In this document: positions 1 to 13,060 of the stretch, piece after piece
How positions within the stretch are numbered: the first letter of the stretch is position 1
How the letters are laid out: each line of letters starts with the position of its first letter
Source: Morinoia aosen
Lineage: Eukaryota > Arthropoda > Malacostraca > Amphipoda > Talitridae
Assembly: GCA_030386875.1 (NCBI GenBank)
Contig: CM059569.1
Coordinates: forward strand, 49,639,842 to 49,703,841
DNA length: 64,000 nucleotides
Direction of reading: 5' to 3'
Made by a program: the position numbers and the translations under genes
Notes under the pieces: model-generated
What the model was told of the DNA's origin: nothing
The model's database searches: none
Seen by the model: only the letters and a program-made list of their open reading frames with translations

Positions 1-1302
1 GCAAAAAGTCCTGAGTAAACCATTTTTATGATATGTCAATGTGTTAAATTATGGAAGTTATAACGGAGAGTAAATTACCTCAGGATTTACAATTAAGATA
101 TTTTCATATTCTGATGTGTGTTGCTCCGAGCTATGAGCAATTTTAAGGAAGTCTTGGATGGAAAGGCGTGTTGGTCATAATGTCAATTCGATAATTTTAA
201 TAAATGAACAATTTTAATGAAGTCTTGGATGGAAAGGCGTGTTGGTCATAATATCGAGTCACGCGTCGCTGGTCAATGATTTTCAGGACTTTCAATCTTG
301 AGACTACCGCTGCGCCTGCTAACCTGTGTCGTGTCAGAAATTATTCATGACGACTATAGGAGATCGGCCTATGGCCGAACATTGCAGCGCTCGTTTCGTG
401 CATCGACTGTGACTTATGAGGCTTTGTACTGGGGTCTTTCAGAGACGTTGTATTGAGTAAAATTCTGTTAACTTTTGAGCAGGAGCAATCAATTTTACAT
501 CAGTCTTGGACAAGAACCTCGCAAACTTTCGCACGCTTCAGGTCAAGGTGAAGCCGTGCGTGTCTTTGCCATTCACGTCGCATGCGAATCAGAGAACTCA
601 TAGGCTTCAATTAACCACTTATGGAAACATGAACTCACCATTTTGAGGCTCAGTTCTAGTTTCCAATCTGAGAAATTGTACGCGAGTGCGGCGATGTCTT
701 CAACGCGTTGATAGATGACGAAATTCTTCAGATTTCACTTTCAGGTTTTTCGGGTGTTGATGGTATTCATTGATTACTAATGTTAGTTTTGACTTATTTG
801 TGCTGATTAATTTGGCGGTCTAATTGCAGATTGATCTTCCGCTGCAAAGTATTCAAAGCGTTTGTGCACCCTTAAATTTTGGATCGAATCAGCAAGTTGT
901 TACAATGTTTCTTTGCGTTTAGCGGGAGTTAGCACCATTACTGAAGCTCTCAGAACAAAGACGTTAACCAATCAGGTTATCTCTGCGAATATAAAAAGAA
1001 TGATAGCACACATGAGATAGTGCATGACAAGCTCATTGAGTCGTAAACGAGCAAATTTTCATGAATATCATGAGCAGCGCCGTATTGCAGTCATTGCTCA
1101 GAGAGATAGCTGTCTTTGAACACTCCACCTCAACATATTTCCTAGAGCTTTGTTCGCGTGTGCGCCTCTCTGAGCAGCTACCGTACTTTTATTAGGCATT
1201 AGCACGATCGCTTCTTTTCTTCGAGTGCTACCATCAGCGACCTGTGTATCTGCGACCAGCAGCCAGTGTACGAATAAATAAATTGCAAGCGCGTGCTCTG
1301 TA
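1..1302. other. intergenic DNA, no gene recognised
   Basis: AT-rich sequence with only short chance reading frames on both strands. Apart from the short direct duplication at 138-254, I see no gene, RNA or mobile-element signature. Confidence 0.6.
138..254. repeat. 45-bp direct duplication (two copies, 71-bp period)
   Basis: The segment at about 138-182 recurs at about 209-254. The shared core includes gaagtcttggatggaaagg followed by cgtgttggtcataat, with only one or two differences. It looks like a local tandem duplication and has no coding potential. Confidence 0.75.
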
Positions 1303-1392
1303 TCTATATATACTATAATAAGAGCTGCGTCCGTCTGTCTGTCCCTCCGAAGCCAGCCGAAAGTGTGTGATGAGCGTATCTGTGATACGGGC
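1303..1392 (+). repeat. dispersed repeat, copy 1
   Basis: A TATA-rich start (ctatatatactataataaga) leads into a GTCCGTCTGTCTGTCC run and then tgatgagcgtatctgtgata. The same ordered blocks occur in reverse complement at 54748-54856. Two copies in one window point to an interspersed mobile repeat. The family is not identified; Helitron-like elements are one possibility, but I see no diagnostic end. Confidence 0.5.
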
Positions 1393-4300
1393 CGTGGGCA
1401 CTCGGTCTCATCAACCCTCGAGAAATTGAATTTTTATTTTGTTTTTCTCCCTTTCTTTAATTTCGCCTGCTTTCTAATTTCAAATAAAGGGGGTTAGACT
1501 AGTAATTAATAAAATTAGGATCCTACACAACGCGCGCCTGCATTTAAGGTGCATGTTGTTCAAGTGACACTGTTTATATTAATATTTATTCAATAGCTTC
1601 CACTGTGTCATTAATGTCAATTGTTATTAACTACTAGCATAAACAGATCGTGTGTTTGTTCATTTTACAAAAACTTTTCTTCAGTCTCTTTTGCTGTATC
1701 TATGAGCGTTAATTTTGGGAATTTATTTTATGATAGATTCTAGGTTGACTACAACGGTATGGGTATATGGGTAAACGCGCAGGCGTTTATGGGTATATCA
1801 CTCGCATGCTCTATAACGATAGCAATAAAGATGGCATGTTCATTCAACTATTCAGAACTTGTTTATATTTTTGTGTCCTTTTTTGGTTGCATCCAAACGC
1901 TCTCAATCCAGTGTAAGGTGTGAACTGCACTAATTTACGTCGCTGAAGTTCGTGCATTCCAATGAGAAAGTATAGTTTTCTCCAAGTTAACACGAAATAC
2001 TGCAGTGAAATTGTTGTTGTAGTCAAATTGTGATCCCGCAAGGCATTTTTTTAAGAATTGCATCAATCACTCACCTCAGACAGCGTTATTGATTTTGTCG
2101 TTCACTTCAGCGCTTCAGATTGCGTTTGGTTTTGAAACATGGTGATATTAATACTACAACTATAAAATAACGTCTCGATTGTTTATTCTATCCTACAGTA
2201 ATGAAATTGTCCTGCCACAAATAAAAGTCTGCGCGCTTTGACCAGTCCTAAATTGAAAATGCTCAGAGCCTCAAGTTATAAATCAAAATCTACGCAGATT
2301 AACATCACAACCAACGTGAATAAAATGGAATGAATTAATCGTTCTAGCTGGCCAGACGATGACTGTTCGTTTCCAGGATGCGAGGGCAAACTGCTGCCGA
2401 TCCATCATCTACTTCCGATCAGTGTTTGTGGCTACAAACTGCAAACGGATCGCTGTCGCAGGCACTCGGCTCTCAACTACTGGCCAAGGTCTACCTGAGG
2501 CCAAAGCCGTCCTTGTGAGTGGAGGCTCGAGATTACAGCCTGAACTGAGGTGGTGGTGTGGTGCTTGGGGGTGTATGTTGTACATCTGAACTTAGGTAGT
2601 TATGTAGTGCTTGAGCGAGCATTTCCTACAGCAGAATTGAGGCGGTTGAGTATGGTTGTCTAAAGAAGATGACAGTAGAGGAAAATAGTTGGAAAGATAA
2701 TTATTTGTTCCTGCCCTATTACTAAATACACATCACTCTAGCGTAAAATGATACTAATAACCAATTCTCCATAACATGCATTTACCAAGTTCTATTGCTA
2801 CAGTGCGTGAATGCAGTTATTGAAGGATTACTGTCCGTAAGTCACCGTTGAAAAATGTTATCTGCAGCATAGAAACCTCTTAAAGACTAAAAAGTTTTTT
2901 TAATACTGATCTGCGCACATATCATGTGACGATTTCCTCGAACATTCTCTCCTTGAATTATAGAATATTCTTCTATGTAAGCCTCAAGTTGTACGAATAA
3001 AAATCAAGGCTAGTTATTTTAACCACTCGCCAGATATGCCACTAATCAATGCCAAATCAATGCCAGTTATTGAACTAAGACCACGCTTGAAACAATTTAT
3101 GATTAGAGGCAATTAATCGATCTAATTTTCACCCGTGTAAATTGCATTTTGCATAACATGAGGTCATCTAATTTAAAGATAAACTGTAGATAATTTTCCT
3201 GGGTCTCGAAACTCAGCTGAGGCATGGCTTTTGATCACCATTCATGCTCCAGGTTGGCATGCACATTTACTGGATTATCAAACAATTCTTCTCGTTAAAG
3301 CGGTACAGCGCGAGATCTTTTAACTTGACTAGGCTATGATACGTGTTGTATCACGTGGCGTAGCCATGACAACTTAGAAGAAATTATACTGGCAGCGGCC
3401 AAAAACGACGTAAATTGTTTAAAAGTCGAGCCGTGGCGGGTCAATAAGCTGTCACACTGCACGCTGCCTGCGGTCTACTGCCTTGCTCCGCTCGCAGACC
3501 GCACTCCAAGATTGATCCCTGTAGTGATGGATTGACCGGTGTGCACCAACTTCTAGGCTTGGCTTAGCTTAGTTTCGCACCTGAGTTCTGTTTTTTTTCG
3601 CTGTCGCTCGATAAACAAAACTGCCAGTAATAGCAACGTTTCAAATAATTAGCATATGGCATGAAATTTAAAACAAGATTGATTGGTAAATCCGATGAGA
3701 AGTGGAGAAGTGCACTTCAGAAAGCGCTAACACTTTCAGAGCTTGTCTTGCTACGGTAAAAGAGCGAGTTATTCTTCAAAATAAAATTACGTTGAAATGA
3801 ATCAACCGCTGTTCATGGATGGTGGTTTGAACTCAAACGAGACCCAACGAAGTCTAAAGTCAGAAACGCAAGGACAGCCCGCCTGACCAAAGCTTTATGC
3901 TCTGTTCTGCGAAAATCGCTCCGTTTTACAGTCGTCAAAAATGAGTGACATTGCCACAGGTGCCTTGAAATTGTTTGAACAACTTTGCGCTCTCGCCATC
4001 TGTTGTAATGCGTGAAGTGTTAACCCATTACGGAACGCATCAGGAAAATGCTACCAATGGCGTTCAAATTATTGTTAGAATATATGAACGATTTATTCTG
4101 GCCCCCTAATAATGTGCATCGGCTTATGATTGAGGATTTTGCGTGGTAAATGGCTTCAAGTTGCGGAGAAAAATAAATTATTACGATTAGCATTCAAGAA
4201 TGTCGTGTGCAGAGCGTTCATTGATTCACGCTTGATGCGCGTGTAAAAATAATGATTTTTCCGTATTTTAAAGGGGCGAGTTACTGAGAGAGAGAAATAA

Positions 4301-5443
4301 GTAGAAATGTAACGTGTGAGTTACTCAGTTTTTTATTTTTACGTGAAATTACAACATGAAGTGTCATACTAACATTATTTCTGTTCTAAGTCCACTCAAC
4401 CCTCAGTTTTAGATGGCTGTGCTGCCAGAGATATTAGTTTTATCAAACTTTTTCGAGCAGATTAATCAGGAACAAGTTGGACGCGAACGCAATCAGTGCA
4501 AATTTTGACAACTAAAAATTTTGCTCAGAATATGTGCGTTCAGTGCTTTCTATTCTGTAGGGTTCATTTCATTTATTTTGCATTCTCGCAAAGCTCTTTT
4601 GTAATGAATATTAAATAGGTGAGCATTCAGTTTCTGCATATTGCTATGAACAGTCCATAGAGCGGACGAACATGAACCGAGTAAAAGTTCTCTGTAAGGG
4701 CAACAGCGTTATGACTATTTTACGACAAAATTCAGTTTGGGATGACTGAACTGTAGTGTTTGTTATTTGATAAGGAAATTTACAGACCAAAAATTTTACT
4801 CCAGCATATGAATTTAATACAATTATCAACTATTTGCTTTTAGAACTGGGAAGAATTTCAACAATTTAACTAAAAATACTATGATAACAGTCATAACTAT
4901 TAATAAAAAACAAAGATTGATATTAATTTAGACTACAGCATTCTAAAGCAGCTTTCATTCGTATAATTTTTTCTAAACATTTGAACTTGTTAGTGCCGAG
5001 CGGAATCATTAGTGAACTCGAAATTTACCTATCCAAGAATACAGTTTAAAATAATTTAAAACTTTCTGAGAAAAAATTGTTTTAATGGGAATATTTAAAA
5101 TATAAAGGACATGTTTACTCTGTTTTAAACTTTAAAAAATTGCAAATTATAACATTTACAGAGAGGTCCGTACATTTTCTAATCAGCGTTATAAAAAATT
5201 TCATTCATCTACATTACTCACTGAAGCATTTTTAGGGATGCCGAAAATACTGAGCAGTGAATCCCTTCGTTCAAGTCGTTAACTAAATGCAATTAATAAA
5301 ATTATAAGGACGATTTTTAGGAAATATAATACGTAAAATGAAAAGAAGAACCAATATAAAATGGAATTTTCTTTTAATAGCAAACGTTTCGGAATCTCTG
5401 ATTCCATCTAAATGCAATTTGTCGATACTCAAATTTCCTTTGA
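1393..5443. other. intergenic DNA, no gene recognised
   Basis: AT-rich, with no frame longer than about 76 codons and no recognisable domain. The 2359-2589 frame on the plus strand is locally GC-richer but has no recognisable homology. Confidence 0.55.
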
Positions 5444-5565
5444 CCCAGTCTAACTTTTTTGCCACCTGCATGCATGTTTTTCGCCACCTAAGCGAGCGAT
5501 TTAATCGCTTAAGTCGCTAAGGCAGCAAAAAACATGCATGCAGGCGGCGAAAAAGTTAGACTGGG
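5444..5565. mobile_element. foldback MITE, copy 1 (122 bp)
   Basis: The ends are inverted repeats: cccagtctaacttttt at the left and aaaaagttagactggg at the right. The inversion continues inward through the palindromic catgcatg blocks, so almost the whole element folds on itself around a short centre (atttaatcgctt). A diverged second copy lies at 57980-58077, which shows it is a mobile repeat. There is no coding capacity. I could not define a target-site duplication, so the superfamily stays open. Confidence 0.75.
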
Positions 5566-7384
5566 GAAGTAAGTAACCTAGAAAAAAGAACTAAGAGACG
5601 ACGAGATCGGGCAACTTGGCCGAGTGAAATGGGGGAATTTCCCGGTTTGAGCAAGAATCCTACCGGAAAACAGCGGCTGCGTTGTCGAATTTCACATAAC
5701 ATTGAACGCAAAAATGGGGCGGTGTACTTTTGGGTGTCGTAGAGAATGAAATGTTAGTTTTCAAAATTTTTAAATGTAAGTCTAAACTCAATTTGGGAAA
5801 ACTATTTACAAAGTTGTTCAAGCACGGTTAAAATGAATAAAAAGTTATCATGTCACTATTGCCTTAGTTTTGTTGATGACTTAGTTTTTGTTGTTGCGCT
5901 CATAACGCTGGTTCAAGCACGACTCAAATGAATAAAAAGTAATCATTTTAATATTGTCTCAGTTTTTGTTTTTATTAATTAAAGACGTTTATAGCCTGTT
6001 CATTTCATTTCAACACTGACTTCTCAATTGCATTTGCTTAATGCTAGGCGGCGATGACGGTAATTTTCTGTCGAGCCGTTACCTTTTACTGTACTTGCTT
6101 TGATTGAAATCGTTGGTCAATCTCCCTTTCCAAAGGTAAAACACCCTGGATAAATGTGTATGGATTAAAGAGCTCGTCTCTCCGCTCAGCAGCTATCTAT
6201 TTAACCACAAGGGCGCTATACCTCGAGCTTCTCGTCTGCATCTGCAAGAATGATGTGGATTGGCCGAGGGAAGGTCGTCAGGTGCGTGTTTGCCACAATA
6301 ATACTTCATTGACAAGGTAAATGTGGACTTACGAAGGAGCTTTTCTCTCAGGCATCCCGTTTCACTGGCACGAAGGACCTCCACTTCTTAGTTTAAGCCC
6401 CACAGCCAGCGTGCTGAGCTTTTTTTCAAGACACGATGCGAGCTATCGAAAAAACGAGCATTAAAATTTCATTTGTAAATTGGAGTTTCACAATACTAGA
6501 TGATTTGACTGTTTTTATGATTCAAGAAAAAACACTGATGGAATGACCATTCTCATAAGAACAAGGATTTTGTTTAGATCATGAGCTTCAGAGGGAGTCC
6601 CTGAGCATCGCTGTCATTGAAAGCCGAGTTGGTTCTGAGGGGCCAATATTGCTGTCCTTCCGGCAGGCGCCAGCTGCAGAGCGGGCTTTATGCTTCCTGG
6701 GCCTAAAAATTACACGCTTCTGTGGACAAAAATTAACACGTTATCCGGTTGTACACGAAGGGAATTTGTATTATGCTGCTGACAGAACAGCAGTCACAAA
6801 TTCAAATTTCATAAATACTTAATCTAAGCTCAAAGAAAGGCACGATTCGGTTAATGTTTACTATTTTCAAACTGACTCACTACAATTGACTTTAAATTTT
6901 AGTTGAATATTGAAATTTAGTTTAACGCAGTGCATTTAACGTGTTAAGGACAATTCCTTGAAGCGCAGTAGCTAATCATAGCATAGGTGATGGATGAGCA
7001 CATTTGAAAGATCACCGAAAAATTTTGGTTTATTATCATGAAATCTTTAATATCTCGACAATAATGTATCCATTTCATTAAATGCAATGAACAGAATCAA
7101 ATCTCGATCACTCTTAAAATATTTTCTCCTACTCAAGTAAATGCTGCGATGCAAATTGTAAAGTCATCTTGTGCCGGAAGTTACATCAAACTCATCATTC
7201 GCTCGAATCTATCCTGGGTTTGTCTGATGGCGGTTATGTTCTCTATTTGGTTATTTTCCTGCAGACACTAACGAAAAGTTCAATGCGATTAGCCCCTTTG
7301 AATGATAAGCCTGAACGAGGGTTCAGAAGAATGAAACCGATCTGTTGGTTAGACTAGATTGTATAAGGTTAGCCTAGGGTGGGT
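5566..7384. other. intergenic DNA, no gene recognised
   Basis: AT-rich sequence without a recognisable gene. It contains a local direct duplication (5816-5972). Confidence 0.5.
5816..5972. repeat. diverged ~62-bp direct duplication, 95-bp period
   Basis: The segments at 5816-5880 and 5911-5972 both begin gttcaagcacg and share aaatgaataaaaagt, followed by a similar T-rich tail. They differ at several positions, so the duplication is old. Confidence 0.55.
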
Positions 7385-7440
7385 TGTGTTAGGTTAGGTT
7401 AGGATAGGTTAGATTAGGTTTGGCTATACTAGGTTGGGTT
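7385..7440 (+). repeat. interstitial TTAGG-like telomeric repeat
   Basis: Three exact GGTTA units (about 7388-7403) are followed by degenerate variants such as ggataggttagattaggtt. TTAGG is the canonical insect and arthropod telomere unit, so this is consistent with an interstitial telomere-like patch. It is short and could have arisen by chance in AT-rich DNA. Confidence 0.45.
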
Positions 7441-7852
7441 TGATTAGCTTATAAGATTCAAAGAAATAGGAGATGGATTAGTTGATTGGAGGTAGTTTGG
7501 TTATTACAGAATATTTTCGAGTCGCTCGGAGTTTTCTTCATGTAAGGATTAAGTGATGGTTTGTTGGAAGGCCATTGCTGTGTGGGTATTGGCCACTATG
7601 GACTTGGTTAGAGTTTAGTTAGTATAGAGACCACTGATGAGTTGTGTTACATCTTCCACAATTTATCACTTTACAAAAAAATTTACGTCGGTTATGTATT
7701 TTTGAAACTTTAAAGGGGAGCATATTTGATTGAAGAAAGGGCTTCACCTTAGGTTTTGGTTTAGTTCGAAATATGTGGATCAATCGTTCTTAGGGTAACA
7801 CAAAGTGAAGAGTAAACACTGCTAAAAAATATTGCTCAAGATCTGCTGAAGT

Positions 7853-8060
7853 CAAAGAAACTGAAACTCATCACTGATGTGCGTAAGACGAGCGTGGCTG
7901 ATTCAGATGTAGGATATCGTTGGATTTTTGTCACAAATCGATATTTGCGCTAGAACAATTGGTAACAAATATCGGTTTGTGGCGAAAACTCAATGATTTG
8001 CTGCATCTAAATCAGCTGCGCTCTTCTTGCGCACGTCGGAGATGAATTTCAGTTTCTTTG
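7853..8060. repeat. imperfect foldback element (~95-bp arms)
   Basis: The left end caaagaaactgaaa is mirrored by tttcagtttctttg at the right end. Further inverted matches occur inward, for example gatgtgcgtaagacgagcg against cgctcttcttgcgcac, and acaaatcgatatttg against caaatatcggtttgt. The centre is about 15 bp. It is non-coding and probably a degraded MITE-type foldback. No clear target-site duplication is visible. Confidence 0.6.
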
Positions 8061-9606
8061 GCGTGAATCAGGGAACGAAGCGCATGTGCAACTCAGCGGG
8101 TCAAATTGCATTCTACTAAAAATGTATTTTATCATTAATGGCCTATTATTTTCAGTTTGCAGGATGGTACCTCTGCCTCCTCTAGCTTAAGAGTAATTCT
8201 AAGGGAAAATTTTATTACCGAAGCTATATTGGGTGATTATGTATATAGCTTGGTCACTCAAATTTAAGCAGGAAATTTTACCAGTATTTTTGCAATCGCG
8301 CGTACATATTCAGCTAAAGGATATGCATGTCCCTAGGTAATACGTTTTTATGCGTTCTTCACGTGGAGTGAGCGCAAATTTTTCTGACGGAAACCGTGTA
8401 GTTGTGGACTAAGGCTATTTCCGATCGGCAAATTAACCTGATTTCAAAATGTGTATCGTGCGGGTCCCTAATGATAATTGCGACGCACATCGGAAATTTG
8501 TTTCGTTCTTTAGAAACGAAGAAGTCATTTTCGTGCCCTTTGGTTGATGATGTTTTTCACGAGTTGGTATCTACCACATGATCATAGAATTTCTAACTCA
8601 CGAGCCTCACATTTCGTCTTTCTTCCTCCTTCTGTGTAAAACTCTTCGTTTCATTTTAATTACATAATCTCTTCTACATAGGCTAAGATATTCCAAAGTG
8701 CAGATTAAGAATTCATGGTTATGCACTTCAAATTGCTATAAATTTTGTACAAATAAAACTTAAGTTCATGTTTCAAGTGCTGTTCAATTAGTTCGTCTGT
8801 AATGTTGATCACAAACTTTGCCGATGACAACAACAACTCACTCCGGAGTGCTAATCGAACAGCGTGTAGCGACCCATTGAAAATTATCTTTCCACTTATA
8901 CTCCCTGATTTGATCGCACCCATTGCTAAAGAACTCACTAAAACGAGGATTTCTCAAGAATTGTTCACGTAAATGCGCACAATTTCACAGAGCCTTTCTT
9001 CGCCCGGAAGTTTATGTGACCGCCAACATTTGCAGTTCCGTTCAGAAATATTGCGACTGAAAAAGGCTCACATCGAATTCAATATAAATCCACCTAATTG
9101 AAAAGCTTCATTCATCGCAGATCGGACCGGAAGTGGGCCTACTCTAAGCAGCTGAGAGGTGCTTTGCTTAGACTGAACTCTGTACTTCCTGATTCTAACA
9201 TCGGTCAACGCGCGGACTATTGAACTTCAGATTGAAAGTTTGCTGGAAGGTATACATAGGTGGAATTTCTTTGCGTCTCTTACTGAAGCTTTGCCTTTTA
9301 TTTGTTTAAAGATTTAAGCCAGCTTTATAACAGTTTATCAAACTACAAGGAATAACAATCAAGCCGTCCAAATCGTTTGGAAAAAGACTTCTTTCCTCTG
9401 AAAAGATAACTAATATCATCAGCACTTTTCGGTGCGAGCTCGAGAGCTGTTTTTTACCGACTTTTTCATGCCTCATAACATATCATTTGCGTAACAGTCA
9501 GTATAATGCGTAAGGAATTATTCTTTGAAATGAGACATGCAATCTCTTGAAAAATATAGTTTAAGCATTTTTTAAAACAGACAACACCGCCTATTCGCTC
9601 AGTGTT
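8061..9606. other. intergenic DNA, no gene recognised
   Basis: AT-rich with only short frames; nothing recognisable. Confidence 0.55.
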
Positions 9607-9882
9607 AGCAGTAGGCAACACCCTGGGGCAGTAGGCAACACCCTGGAGCAGTAGGCAACACCCTGGAGCAGTAGGCAACACCCTGGGGCAGTAAGCAACA
9701 CCCTGGAGCAGTAGGCAACACTCTGGAGCAGTAGGCAACACCCTGGAGCAGTAGGCAACACCTTGGAGCAGTAGGCAACACTATGGAACAGTAGGCAACA
9801 CCCTGGAGCAGTAGAAAACACCCTGGAGCAGCAGCAACACCATGGAGCAGTAGGCAACACCATGGAGTAGTAGGCAACACAT
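9607..9882. repeat. 20-bp minisatellite, about 14 copies
   Basis: The unit is gcagtaggcaacaccctgga, varying at ggggca/ggagca and ccctgg/catgg/ttgg. One unit carries a 1-bp deletion (gcagcaacacc). The minus-strand frames of about 90-140 codons across it are products of the repeat, because 20 bp is not a multiple of three and three overlapping frames are open at once. Confidence 0.9.
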
Positions 9883-12779
9883 TCGTACAAATTACGCCGT
9901 TGTAGAGGGGAAGCTGGCAGCGCTATTAATTCCAAGTGAACTTGGCTGCGCTGCGTGTTGCAGTGCGTAACGTATCTAACTTCTCTTAGAAGAACTGATG
10001 CTCCCAGTTGTACCGCCATGACAACGTAAAGTGTTTGCGTGGCTGCTTCTCAGCCTTTACTTTATCTCCGCGTTTGGTAGGTAACAAAGCAAGTTTATTG
10101 AAATTTATAGAACGGTGGAAATGTTGGTTACTGAGGAAAATTGTGCTCAGAATATTTGGAGTGTCGTATGTTGTTGAGTAAAAGCAAAATATGCTCTCGT
10201 TGTGCTTATAATTAGCTCATTGTTCTTGTTTTTTGCAGTAATATTTGTTAAATGTCATTGACATTTTATTCCTTCATATATGACATCTAGAGCAGGTCGT
10301 GATTTTATCGCATAACTTTTTTTGCCTTTCAGTGATAAGCAAATTTTAGAAATATTAAAGTAAGCAAATCCGAATTATTATTGTACTCATGCAATCTTTA
10401 TATAGATGTTTAAATCATCTTCATTCATTGAAAACTTCCTTCAAAAATTATTTACCGATAGCTTATCGAAATCGTTGATTCATTAATTATGCTTATTACA
10501 AACTCGGAAAAAACAAAATCGGCAGCAAAACACCCGGAATGAAATGAAGTTTTTTCTATCGTGGCCGAAAAAATCTAGGTTCGAGAATTTCCATGAGAGT
10601 TAAAAATTTTTAAGGGAATTAAAGCAACATTCCTTTCTCGGCCAGCCATAAACCGGGACAGGAAAATGAAATTAAACCCAATAAAAGTTCTTGGAACCGT
10701 TCATGGCGCATTCCGACAAATATTTCTGAATTGCCACCAGGTTATTTTGCGGTGCCTATTTTTGCCGGATTTGGCCGCAGGCGGGGAGCTGGTGAGCTGA
10801 AGTGTTCTATACAGCAGTGCTGCGCCCTGGGAGGATGCCGCAGATTAATGAAGTTATTTCCTGGCATCCCTCATGCTGAAAGCTATAAAATTTCTCGGCT
10901 TACCTCACACTTAGGAAGCCCTGGGAGGGGCCTGCCGTATTATAGAAATATTGCGTGTGCAGCTGTGGTGCTGGAGAAGCATCCTATGCGTAGATGGTTC
11001 CGGTTTTTGAAGCTTCTGGTAACGCGGTCTTGCAGTGGAGATCGTTTGAAAGTTACGCTATAAGATTTTCATGGTATAGGATTTTGCTATTGTTTTCCCT
11101 AAAGTTATTCTTGAGAACTGCATAAAAACCTCATATTTTTCTTACATTCGTGCTCGTATTCGTAATTGTAGAAGAGATGCGTGATGAATTATCGATTTTG
11201 TTTCATCTATTTGTCCTCAGAATGCTTAACATTTGCGTCGATATTGGAAAGCAATATGTAATTAAGAGTACAATTCTCAAGTTAGTGAGCTATAAAATTT
11301 TATTCACATTCTTCAGGTTAAGGGGGACAAAAAGAAACAAAATATAAAATGATCTTTAGAACAGCCACCTGCGAGAATATGAGAAAAATAACTCTATTAA
11401 ATTCAAAAATGGTGTGATTGTTGGTGCCTACATCAAAGCCAATTGAACTACCCAACATTTCCAATCAGAAGTTTTATAACAAAAGCAAAGAAGCATTTGC
11501 GTACTTAATATTCCCTAAGAATAAGTGAACAGTCTCATGAAATATATAAAAACACTTGCTCAAAACACCTGAGATGACCGAGTTAACAGGCAGTGTATTT
11601 GAGTTAAGTCGGAGCACTTGTATTTGAGTCAGAGTATTTGAGTGAGTTGAGCCAGAGCGCCTACTACGTTGTGTCCAAGTGATGTTCAGCACTACTGCCC
11701 CACCCTGGCCGGCGCTCGAGACTGATTACTAAACTTGCACCGCTCACGAACCTCCAACTCAAACTACGAGATCAGCAAACTCGTGTAGAGATTAATGTTA
11801 ATTTGTTGTAATTTGTTCAAAGCCTCTGATGTGACTGACGAAATTCAAGGGATTGAGTTAGTGCATTCATGAGCGGAAATCCTTCACTCGCTGGATTTGT
11901 CATAATCATTTTACGCGCCTGAGATGATGTTAGACTGACTCTTGGTTTACATAGTTGAGATACATCGACCTTTCGTCTCGACGTATAAGTTTGCTTTCCA
12001 AGTGCTCTCTCGGACAGAAGTATAATTGGAAAGCCTTTTCAGTGAAGTAATGCGAAAGTTTCTTATAACCTGGTAATTTGGAGTAGGGTGGAAGTGTTTA
12101 GAATTTTTTTCTTACCTGTTCTATATAAAAAAATAAAACTCTGTCCTCATGCCTAAGATAACTCGATCATGACGTGACCAGCGCCGGTGAATATTTAATG
12201 GGTTGAACGCTGGAAAAATTCGTAGGAGTCGGTCTCGCAATCGCTAGGGAAATAAAACCGTTCTTAGTACAAATTGTTTTTGCGATGTTATTTCTACCAG
12301 ACAGAGTAACAGAGCATCCCGAGGAGAGAGAAGATAGTTTTCCCACCTTGGATTCAATGGAATAGTGAGTATGTCTATCGATGAGCAGAAGTAAAGAATT
12401 GAACATTCACCTTCATAATTTTTGAGGATTTCAGTGCGCTGTACTGCTTTTATGATCTTTGTCTCGTCATGGTGTGATGACAACCGAACTGCGGGGCAAA
12501 TGACACATTAATATGACTCATATGTCATCGTAAATGGATGTGTTATGGGAAAATGAGACTGCTCTATAGATATCTGAATATATTGCAAGTGAATAGGATC
12601 TTTCAACACACACACACAGTTGACGCGTGCTGTTCGTTTAGTTTTTGAAGAATTACCATGGTCTGAAATTATTTAAGCGGAAGCGTTAACTAATCTCAAC
12701 TGAGTTTACTGGCAGCTAATTCTGAAAATGAGTTATTTTGAACAGGAGACTAATGAGGGAGTAAATACTGAGTGCAGTT
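9883..12779. other. intergenic DNA, no gene recognised
   Basis: There is a 110-codon plus-strand frame at 10731-11063, but it has no recognisable domain. I treat it as chance. The rest is AT-rich spacer. Confidence 0.5.
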
Positions 12780-13060
12780 TAAATGAACGCATGATGATAG
12801 CGTATTAGACTGAACAACACTGGGGTAAGAATTCATGACGATGGCGTATTACTACACTCAATTACGCTGAGGGTATTAATTTGCGATGATAGCACATTAG
12901 ACAGAACAATACTGGGGTATGAATTCATAATGATGGCGTATTACTACACTAAATAACGCTGAGGGTATTAATTCACGATAATTTACTATTAATACACTCA
13001 ACAATACTGGAGGTATTAATCCACGATGACGGTATATCATACTGAACAACACTGGAAATA
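12780..13060. repeat. degenerate ~46-bp tandem repeat (92-bp higher-order unit)
   Basis: About six diverged units share a core of aacaacactggggta/attacgctgagggta followed by ttaattcacgatgatggcg and a ta-rich tail ending in acactca. Alternate units resemble each other best, so the effective period is about 92 bp. Confidence 0.65.

Noticed and set aside
9466-10019. Cys/Leu-rich minus-strand frames over the 20-bp array
   Set aside because: Three overlapping frames read the same minisatellite in different phases.
10731-11063. 110-codon plus-strand frame as a host gene
   Set aside because: No recognisable domain, no supporting context, and ordinary length for a chance frame in 64 kb.
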